From Methanolinea sp. UBA277 (lineage in GTDB: Archaea; Halobacteriota; Methanomicrobia; Methanomicrobiales; Methanospirillaceae), in the NCBI GenBank assembly GCA_002499905.1, contig DANP01000021.1:1-20147 (forward strand): a DNA stretch of 20,147 bases, given 5' to 3'. How positions within the stretch are numbered: the first letter of the stretch is position 1; each line of letters starts with the position of its first letter. A program made the translations under genes and the position numbers. The notes under the pieces were generated by a model, which was given only the letters and a program-made list of their open reading frames with translations, searched no databases and was not told where the DNA came from. Below are positions 14,373-20,147 of this stretch, in pieces.

Positions 14373-14843
14373 TTATTTGATTCCCTGGATAATTACTGGC
14401 CCCGACTTGCTGCCGGGATCAGCCATACCGATGATTGCCTTGTCCGCATCGGGACCATACTTCGCATAATCCACCAGCGACGGGGAGGTTTTCATGAACC
14501 GCCCTTCCTGGAGATACCACGGCAGATCCCTGAATCCGGCTTCGCATGCGGCACGGATAGCCGGGATAACATCCTTATTCTCGAGTTCGAGAAGGATGGT
14601 TCCCACATGCACCTGAAGTTCCACGTTCTGGTCACCGATTTTTATGATCTTCCGCATTTCATGGGGGTTGGGTTGCCCCTTTGCGGGACCATAGGTGATG
14701 GTGGGAGGGATACGGGGGCCATTCAGGATGGCCCTCCGCACTCCCTCCGTGGCAACTATGAGGTTCATGACACGTTCCACCGTTTCCGGATTGAGCAGCC
14801 GCTCAGACACTATCCTGACCTGAGGATATATGGCATCAGTCAT
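14373..14843 (-). CDS. mcrD: McrD, methyl-coenzyme M reductase operon protein D
   Basis: A 156-residue soluble protein that associates with methyl-CoM reductase and is not part of the mature enzyme; a chaperone or assembly role is proposed for the family. It begins MTDAIYPQVRIVSERLLNPE, continues with the GPRIPPTITYGPAKGQPNPH loop and ends with ADPGSKSGPVIIQGIK. The start at 14843 was chosen because upstream in-frame sequence to 15014 lies inside mcrB and is low-complexity Arg/Ser/Pro shadow coding. A 19-nt gap follows the mcrB stop. Confidence 0.95.
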   Translation of the reverse strand: MTDAIYPQVRIVSERLLNPETVERVMNLIVATEGVRRAILNGPRIPPTITYGPAKGQPNPHEMRKIIKIGDQNVELQVHVGTILLELENKDVIPAIRAACEAGFRDLPWYLQEGRFMKTSPSLVDYAKYGPDADKAIIGMADPGSKSGPVIIQGIK

Positions 14844-14862
14844 TCTATCGTATCGGATCGGT

Positions 14863-16176
14863 TTAGACCGCCTTTGCAATAGCCTGCAGGGGTTTCTTGA
14901 ACACGTCGACCTGACCGAAGGTGTCCTGGTAGACCTTGGAGGTCTGCTCGGGACCGAACATCTGGGTTCCGCCATCGACGGCACAGGCGACGCACACGCA
15001 CGGGATAGCCACACCGGCAGCGTGGCGGGTCACGACGTGGTTGCCGTTGAAGACTCCCGGTCCGCCGCCACCATAGATGGAGTGGCTGAAGAACGAGAAT
15101 CCGACTGCAGTTCCCATGACACGGCCGTAGTCGGCACTGGTAAGGCCAGTCTCGTGCTCAAGAAGGTCGTTGAAGTAGAGCAGGGTTGAGGAAACAGCCT
15201 GGGCAAACCGTCCGGCACCACAGTTGACCATGGTCGCGGCCATGGTTCCGGCACAGGCGTAGGCGTTCCACATCATCGGGTCCTTGGTTTCGTAGAATAC
15301 GTAACCGCTCTTGCCCTTCTTTCCGGCCTTGATGACCTTGTCCTCAAGGGCTCTCTCAACAACACTCTGGACGACCGTACCGATGGTTCCGGTCTTGCCG
15401 TTCGCCTTGACAATGTCATAGACCATGTTGTTGGCGTTCAGGCCCTGGAAGGCATAGGTGAGCAGCTGGGCACGCTCGAACGGGCCGATTGCCATTCCCA
15501 TCTCGAACTCTCCGGCCTGTTCGTAGGTGGCGGAGAGGGCGCAGGTCTGCATGGCATTCCGGTGGGTCATCATGGCCACGTGGTTGGCCGGGATGTTCCG
15601 GAGAGCATAGCCGAGACCTTCGTTGTTCTGGGGGATGGAGAGAACCGAGATGATGTTGCCGCCGGCCATGTCCATAGTCACCGGGTAGGAACCCCAGACC
15701 GCGGACTTGACGTAGGGGGCATCGTACATGCCGACCTTGTACTGGTCGATGAGGGCCTGGGTGGTGGCTGCTGCAACAGCAGTTGTGGCTGCGTCGTAGG
15801 TAGCTGCTGCCCTCAGGCGGGCGCTGGGCACCTCGACGAGCAGCATCTTGCCGCCGCCGACCTTGGTGATCTTGGTGTCATCACCCTTGGAAACTGAGAC
15901 GTACTCAGCGATCTTGTCCGAGAGTGCATCAACATCCTTGACAACGTCGGCCTTGATGGCCCTGCCAAGGATCTGGTTGAACTTTCCTCCGAACTGTCCG
16001 GTCTTGAGTGCATTGTCAATACCGGCGACATTGATCGCAACCGTCCTCTTGGTGAGATCAATGATCTTCAGAATCCCCTCATTGTTGAGCGGGCTGATTT
16101 TCTCGAGGGATACGCCACTCTTGAGCAGCTTACCCTGGTCGTCATAGAGGTCACAGGTGTCTTTATATTTTGCCAT
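14863..16176 (-). CDS. mcrB: McrB, methyl-coenzyme M reductase beta subunit
   Basis: A 437-residue beta subunit, first gene of the mcr operon. It contributes the coenzyme B and F430 pocket residues, including the glycine-rich SFFSHSIYGGGGPGVFNGNH segment near residue 370. The middle shows typical MTHRNAMQTCALSATYEQAG and YACAGTMAATMVNCGAGRFAQA stretches. The ATG at 16176 (MAKYKDTCDLYDDQG) follows an AAGAGGATT ribosome-binding site; the longer frame from 16209 adds a basic N-terminus not seen in the family. About 180 nt of leader separates it from the predicted TATA box. Confidence 0.98.
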   Translation of the reverse strand: MAKYKDTCDLYDDQGKLLKSGVSLEKISPLNNEGILKIIDLTKRTVAINVAGIDNALKTGQFGGKFNQILGRAIKADVVKDVDALSDKIAEYVSVSKGDDTKITKVGGGKMLLVEVPSARLRAAATYDAATTAVAAATTQALIDQYKVGMYDAPYVKSAVWGSYPVTMDMAGGNIISVLSIPQNNEGLGYALRNIPANHVAMMTHRNAMQTCALSATYEQAGEFEMGMAIGPFERAQLLTYAFQGLNANNMVYDIVKANGKTGTIGTVVQSVVERALEDKVIKAGKKGKSGYVFYETKDPMMWNAYACAGTMAATMVNCGAGRFAQAVSSTLLYFNDLLEHETGLTSADYGRVMGTAVGFSFFSHSIYGGGGPGVFNGNHVVTRHAAGVAIPCVCVACAVDGGTQMFGPEQTSKVYQDTFGQVDVFKKPLQAIAKAV

Positions 16177-16239
16177 AATAATCCTCTTAAATTTCGAATT
16201 TAACCACAATACAGTCCAGTCACTGAACGATGAGCGAAG

Positions 16240-16295
16240 CTATCAGGTTCGCTGATGATAGATGATGGTCACTATTGCACGTCCCCTCACGGGAC
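16240..16295 (-). promoter_or_regulatory. Two potential hairpins in the mcr 5' leader
   Basis: ATCAG/CTGAT (16242-16256, loop GTTCG) and GTCCC/GGGAC (16281-16295, loop of five) are short perfect stems in the region that would be transcribed ahead of mcrB. The second is flanked by TTG and CAA, which could extend it with bulges. A role in translation or mRNA stability is possible but unproven. Confidence 0.35.
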
Positions 16296-16352
16296 AATCA
16301 ACTATACTGTATATCCTGTTATAACATTTCTGCTTTGAATCTAAAAATCTCA

Positions 16353-16360
16353 TTTTATAT
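16353..16360 (-). promoter_or_regulatory. Predicted TATA box of the mcr operon
   Basis: Minus-strand ATATAAAA in an AT-rich stretch upstream of mcrB. A start about 25 nt downstream (near 16330) would leave a leader of about 150 nt. Other AT-rich TATA-like strings occur nearby, so the exact box is uncertain. Confidence 0.45.
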
Positions 16361-16395
16361 TAGTCAAAAAATAATAAATAAAATGGGGATAATGT

Positions 16396-16441
16396 TCATA
16401 TATAACATATGATGATTGGAATTTTCACATACATAGTATGT
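16396..16441. promoter_or_regulatory. Two inverted repeats upstream of the mcr TATA box
   Basis: TCATAT-N5-ATATGA (16396-16412) and ACATAC-N3-GTATGT (16427-16441) lie 36-80 bp upstream of the predicted TATA box on the minus strand, where archaeal activators often bind. Their six-base arms are perfect. The first has the same half-sites as the inner part of the palindrome at 8632-8645 but with a spacer. Confidence 0.4.
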
Positions 16442-16481
16442 TAATTATAAAAATTCATAACACTATTTAATTTTAACCCAT

Positions 16482-16522
16482 AAAAAAAATATGAAAAAGC
16501 TGTGCGCTCATCATTTAAAAAA
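16482..16522 (-). terminator. T-runs terminating the fwd operon
   Basis: Two minus-strand T-runs follow fwdC: six T at 16517-16522, starting 4 nt after the stop, and eight T at 16482-16489. They are consistent with oligo-T archaeal termination before the mcr promoter region. Confidence 0.55.
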
Positions 16523-16525
16523 GGA

Positions 16526-17326
16526 TCAGATCTTCTGGAACAGTCTCCCGTACACGATCTGTCCTTTCCGCTTGGGGTGGCGTTCGCCGAGATCTCCGTG
16601 GAACAGGGCAAAGGGTCCCGTGTATCCGTCAACCTCCAGCTCCTCATCCTTGACGTACTTGAAGCCAGGCATCATGACGTCAATTGCGCCGAAGACATAG
16701 ATGGTTCCCTCCACCATCTGGCCGCCCACCTTGCTCGGGATATTGCCTTTGATGATGATGGTACCGCCCTCCATGTGGGTGCCCACGTGGACATCGGTAT
16801 TCCCTTCCACGATGATGGTGCCGCCGTTCATGAAGTAGCCGGTGTCGGATCCGGCATTGCCCTTCACCCGGATCAGGCCGCCCTGCATGCCCCGCCAGTC
16901 GCCGCGGTATGCAGCGCCGAGGTAGTTGCCGGCATCGCCCTCGATGACCAGCTCGCCGCCCTTCATCCCGATACCGGTGAACGCATTAGTATTGCCCTTG
17001 ACCAGGAGCTTTCCACCCAGCATCCAGGCCCCGGTATACATGTCGGTGCTGTTTTCTACGAGTACCTCGCCGGCGGACATCTTCATGCCGATGTACTTCA
17101 CGCGGGTAAGATCCCCCTTCACCACGATTTTGGTGTCATCCGCCGTTGCACCAGCGTTTCCGGTGACTTCGAAGTACTTGCCGAGCGTCGTCTGCTCCCG
17201 GCCTTCGTAGGCGTGGAGAGCCGCGATCTCGGCGGCCTTCTTCCCGGCAAAGATGTCAGGGGAGATGTTGTCTGCCTCGAGGAAGAGGACAGGCTGATTT
17301 TTCAGGGTAAGTGTTACCGTTTCCAT
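16526..17326 (-). CDS. fwdC: FwdC, formylmethanofuran dehydrogenase subunit C
   Basis: A 266-residue subunit of the enzyme that reduces CO2 and attaches it to methanofuran as a formyl group. It is built mainly of a right-handed beta-helix like the C-terminus of glutamate synthase. Successive turns with the pattern GGxxxVxGxxGxxxGxxMxGG are visible from about residue 85 to 220 (for example MLGGKLLVKGNTNAFTGIGM and MEGGTIIIKGN). The ATG at 17326 (METVTLTLKN) was chosen over one at 17350 that overlaps fwdA, because GGTGAGG lies just ahead of it. A 10-nt gap follows the fwdA stop. Confidence 0.93.
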   Translation of the reverse strand: METVTLTLKNQPVLFLEADNISPDIFAGKKAAEIAALHAYEGREQTTLGKYFEVTGNAGATADDTKIVVKGDLTRVKYIGMKMSAGEVLVENSTDMYTGAWMLGGKLLVKGNTNAFTGIGMKGGELVIEGDAGNYLGAAYRGDWRGMQGGLIRVKGNAGSDTGYFMNGGTIIVEGNTDVHVGTHMEGGTIIIKGNIPSKVGGQMVEGTIYVFGAIDVMMPGFKYVKDEELEVDGYTGPFALFHGDLGERHPKRKGQIVYGRLFQKI

Positions 17327-17336
17327 CTCTCTCACC

Positions 17337-19040
17337 TCACCGGGCAGCATCCACCTCGATGACTCTCGGGTTTGTCAGGAAGTGGCTGGCCACATCGTAG
17401 TTGTTCATGGTCACGCTGTAGTACTTCAGGAACTTGTCCCTGATGTCCCGCATGACCTGGGGGTTCTCGCTGGTCTTTGCATCCACCCAGATAGTTCGCT
17501 TGTTGCCGTTGCTCACGATTTCGCCATCGATGACAACGGGCATGCCGGCCTTCATGACGTAGGCCGCGGCAGAGAATGCCTTCTCGATCTCGTCGGGCTT
17601 GTGCTCCTTCTCGGGGTTGAAGTTGTAGACGGCAATATCTGCGTCCATCCCTGGTGCGAGACCACCGTAGATGTTCGAAAGGCCGAGTGACTTGGCCGGC
17701 CCGGCCCGGGTCATCTGGGCGAGCTCGTAGAGCGAGAGTTCCTTGTCCATTCCGGCAATATGGGTGGCATCGATCATCTTGGCACTGTGTTTGAACGACT
17801 CGATCCGCTGTTTTCGGGCCTCGGCGCTCATCAGCCAGGTGAAGATCCTCGGGTATCGGGTAAACGGCCCGGCATTCGGGTGATCGGTGGTGATGAAGGT
17901 CCGCATGTGATCCTTGGTGAACAGCGCTATCTCAAGGCCGATGGCCCACTGGATCTCACAGACCTTGATGTCCGGGCTGTAGATGTACGGGACAACACCG
18001 GAACCGGTCTCGAGTTCCACGTCGATATTCGCCCACTTGAGGTGGTTGAGCTCGGTCAGGTGGTGCTCGAACGGCCCGTCCGCGGTCATGGTGGTGGTCT
18101 CGTCCAGCGTCACGCATCCCGTGTCCACGGTGATGTTCTTCTGTTTGTTGACATAGTCCATCACCTCTTTTGACTTGGACTCGAAGTTACCCCAGTTCTC
18201 ACCGCCGTAGGAGTGGAACTGGATGTGGGTGGAGTGCATCACCGTTTCGCGGCCGAACTTATTGTTCGGTTTGATCTTTTCGGCAAGCTTCAGGGAATCC
18301 AGGGTCACGGTATAATTACCAGGGTTACCCAGGCTGTTCTGGTGCACGTGCATGGAGTGCGGCAGGCCGAGGTACTCGTTAGCCTCCATCAGCCCGGTCA
18401 TGATCTCGGCCGGGGTAATGTCGAAGTACGGCACAGGATCATTCACGGTGAGACAGTTCAGCCCCCAGCTCCAGGCTTCCGTGCCGCCGGGGTTGACGAC
18501 CTTGACCGCGTATCCTTTGGATGCCTTCAGCAGCCAGGCGATGTAGGCGGCAGTGTTCTCGATCTCGCCGTTCTTGAGGTACTCCATCACGAACCAGTTG
18601 TTCCCGAACACCGGGTAGGCTCCCTCATCGATGATGGGGGTGTCCCGGATCTCCTCGTGCACGTGACGTGCATAGAGCGGGGGCATTGCCGCCTCCATAG
18701 CGACCGTATACCCCATACGGGCGTACTCGTACCCGGTCTTGAACGTGGTGGGTATGGAGAACCCGCCGGCCATCCGGCTTCCCTTGGTCTTGGGCTTGTA
18801 GGTGAAGAGCTTGTCCTCGGGCCGGTAGTTCCGGCCTTCGTTCACCTTGGGCCCGGCGATGTGGGCGTGGATCTCCACGGCACCGGCCATCACCGTCTTT
18901 CCGGAGGCATCGATAACTTTGGCGCCGGATGAGACGTTCTTGACGATTTTTCCGTCTTTCACGGCGACGTCAGCCTTGTCTCCCTTGATCCCCTGCACAG
19001 GGTCAAAGACAAAGCCGTTCTTGATTACGTACTCGGACAT
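17337..19040 (-). CDS. fwdA: FwdA, formylmethanofuran dehydrogenase subunit A (amidohydrolase-type)
   Basis: A 567-residue metal-dependent amidohydrolase-fold subunit that condenses formate with methanofuran at a binuclear zinc centre. Expected ligands are visible: HAH at His58/His60, the carboxylated lysine position Lys180 (YAVKVVNPGG), HVH at 231-233, the HSTHIQFHSYGG segment at 269-280 and the catalytic Asp386 in TTDHPN. These agree closely with the numbering of the crystallised enzyme (Lys178, Asp385). The ATG directly follows the fwdB TAG stop, with GGAGGCG as ribosome-binding site. The gene order B-A-C resembles the fwdDBAC operon of Methanosarcina. Confidence 0.97.
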   Translation of the reverse strand: MSEYVIKNGFVFDPVQGIKGDKADVAVKDGKIVKNVSSGAKVIDASGKTVMAGAVEIHAHIAGPKVNEGRNYRPEDKLFTYKPKTKGSRMAGGFSIPTTFKTGYEYARMGYTVAMEAAMPPLYARHVHEEIRDTPIIDEGAYPVFGNNWFVMEYLKNGEIENTAAYIAWLLKASKGYAVKVVNPGGTEAWSWGLNCLTVNDPVPYFDITPAEIMTGLMEANEYLGLPHSMHVHQNSLGNPGNYTVTLDSLKLAEKIKPNNKFGRETVMHSTHIQFHSYGGENWGNFESKSKEVMDYVNKQKNITVDTGCVTLDETTTMTADGPFEHHLTELNHLKWANIDVELETGSGVVPYIYSPDIKVCEIQWAIGLEIALFTKDHMRTFITTDHPNAGPFTRYPRIFTWLMSAEARKQRIESFKHSAKMIDATHIAGMDKELSLYELAQMTRAGPAKSLGLSNIYGGLAPGMDADIAVYNFNPEKEHKPDEIEKAFSAAAYVMKAGMPVVIDGEIVSNGNKRTIWVDAKTSENPQVMRDIRDKFLKYYSVTMNNYDVASHFLTNPRVIEVDAAR

Positions 19041-20147
19041 CTACTTCGCCTCCATCAGTTCTTCCAGACGCTTGTTCACGCGGGTCAGGAACTCCTCGTC
19101 GGTGAGAACGCCTTCCGGCGGGTCGACGACCTTGCGGGCATCGATCGGGACGTTGTCCATGCGATAGCAGTTCCCGCCGACTTCGACACCGACGAAGGCC
19201 ACCGGGACATGGAGTTTCGAGATCTCGCTGGTGGGCGTGATGTGGGGGTCGACGCAGACCGAGGGGAGCCCAGCGATCTTCTTCACCGAGCTGATCGGGA
19301 AATGTGCACCCGGGTCGCTGCCGAGCACGAACACGGCATCGACCTCACCGCGGATCAGCAGGTCGTTTGAGCTGGTCTCGCCCGGGTTGTAGCGGGCGAA
19401 CCCGCGGGAGAGGTCGACGCAGAACGGGAACCCGAACTGCCACCCGAGCACCTGCCCGGATCCGGTCACGTTGTAGTGACCCCGCATGGCCATGATGCTG
19501 AACTTGGTGTAGTCGTTGAGGTCCTTGGTCAGCATGATGGCGTTGTCGATGTTGTGGTTCTTGGAGAGGGACTGGGTCACGCCCATACCGAAGAAGATGA
19601 TCCCGAACCGGCCGCTCTTGAGGACTTCGGCCGCCTCGTAGATCTTCTGCTTGGGGATGCCGGCAACGGTGTCCGGGAGCCACTCGTTCCGGAGCGCTAC
19701 CCGGAACGCGGAGAGCAGTTCATAGTCCCTGCCCTGCTCGACCTGGAAGTAATAGTCCGCCATCTTGGCCGTATCGGTCTTCCGCGGGTCGATCACTATC
19801 ACCTTGCGGTTCTTGTGTCCCTTATTGGTGAAGAACCCGCGGGGGAAGATCGAGTACCGCGACTGGTGCCGCGGGTGGGCATGGGCCGGGTTGCAGCCCC
19901 AGAAGATGATCCGGTCGGCCCGGTTCTTGACCTCACCGAGCGTGCAGCTCGGGATCCCGACATCCTGGACGGCGATCAGGGTCGTCCCGTGGCAGACCGT
20001 CGCCGTGTTGTCGACGATGGCGCCGACCTTCTCGGCAATCTCGTGCCCGACGCTCTGGGCTTCGCAGCTGGTGGAGCTCCACCCGTACATCAGCGGCTTC
20101 TTTGCTTTCGCGAGCATCTGTGCGGTGTACTCCACGGCCTCATCGTA
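19041..20147 (-). CDS. fwdB: FwdB, formylmethanofuran dehydrogenase subunit B (N-terminus beyond window)
   Basis: The last 368 residues of the catalytic subunit, a molybdopterin-family formate dehydrogenase-like protein that reduces CO2 to formate. The frame is open at the right edge; the missing part should contain the [4Fe-4S] cysteine motif. The metal-ligand position is a cysteine in ATVCHGTT (codon 19992-19994, TGC), not selenocysteine. Other typical stretches are IIFWGCNPAHAHPRHQSRY and GHYNVTGSGQVLGWQFGFPF. The sequence alone does not settle whether the metal is tungsten or molybdenum, so fmdB is an alternative name; the B-A-C order favours fwd. Confidence 0.93.
   Translation of the reverse strand, partial: YDEAVEYTAQMLAKAKKPLMYGWSSTSCEAQSVGHEIAEKVGAIVDNTATVCHGTTLIAVQDVGIPSCTLGEVKNRADRIIFWGCNPAHAHPRHQSRYSIFPRGFFTNKGHKNRKVIVIDPRKTDTAKMADYYFQVEQGRDYELLSAFRVALRNEWLPDTVAGIPKQKIYEAAEVLKSGRFGIIFFGMGVTQSLSKNHNIDNAIMLTKDLNDYTKFSIMAMRGHYNVTGSGQVLGWQFGFPFCVDLSRGFARYNPGETSSNDLLIRGEVDAVFVLGSDPGAHFPISSVKKIAGLPSVCVDPHITPTSEISKLHVPVAFVGVEVGGNCYRMDNVPIDARKVVDPPEGVLTDEEFLTRVNKRLEELMEAK

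Noticed and set aside
16502..17362. Plus-strand ORF (286 codons) over fwdC
   Set aside because: Exactly antisense to fwdC; its repeats only mirror the beta-helix turns of FwdC.
1..20147. CRISPR array, tRNA or rRNA genes, insertion sequences
   Set aside because: No regularly spaced direct repeats, no cloverleaf-like or rRNA sequence in the gene-free stretches, and no transposase motifs were recognised.

Overview
This window comes from a hydrogenotrophic methanogenic archaeon. It carries parts of three core methanogenesis operons, all on the minus strand: formylmethanofuran dehydrogenase (fwdB-fwdA-fwdC, right edge), methyl-coenzyme M reductase (mcrBDCGA) and tetrahydromethanopterin S-methyltransferase (mtrEDCB plus the first codons of mtrA, left edge). 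The GC-rich coding sequence, the AT-rich archaeal promoters and the fwdBAC and mtrEDCBA gene orders suit a member of the Methanomicrobiales. That placement is inference, since no database search was possible.

Layout from left to right. 1-2920: mtrA start, mtrB, mtrC, mtrD, mtrE, read leftward from a promoter near 3055. 3210-9329: an accessory block on the plus strand. It holds a small ORF, a DUF134 helix-turn-helix regulator, atwA (component A2 of methyl-CoM reductase activation), a decayed DUF134 pseudogene, a NifX-like protein, two MinD-type ATPases each carrying two [4Fe-4S] ferredoxin motifs, a second intact DUF134 gene, a Gly/Arg-rich DUF5320-like protein and a second NifX-like protein. 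9370-11102 (minus): a truncated FecE-like ABC ATPase remnant and a radical SAM/SPASM enzyme. 11268-16176 (minus): mcrA, mcrG, mcrC, mcrD, mcrB. 16177-16525: mcr promoter region and fwd terminator. 16526-20147 (minus): fwdC, fwdA, partial fwdB.

The three core operons cover the first step (CO2 to formylmethanofuran), the sodium-pumping methyl transfer to coenzyme M, and the final methane-forming step. The accessory block looks like an iron-sulfur or metal-cofactor handling module tied to methyl-CoM reductase activation by the presence of atwA.

The most striking pattern is a unit repeated three times: a DUF134 gene (one copy dead), then an AT-rich promoter with a TATACTC motif, then a target gene (atwA, nifX-1, or the DUF5320-nifX-2 pair). 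The third site is a perfect 14-bp palindrome, TACTCATATGAGTA. This suggests a small DUF134-controlled regulon linking MCR activation with NifX/MinD-type Fe-S cofactor chemistry. No rRNA, tRNA, CRISPR array or insertion sequence was seen.
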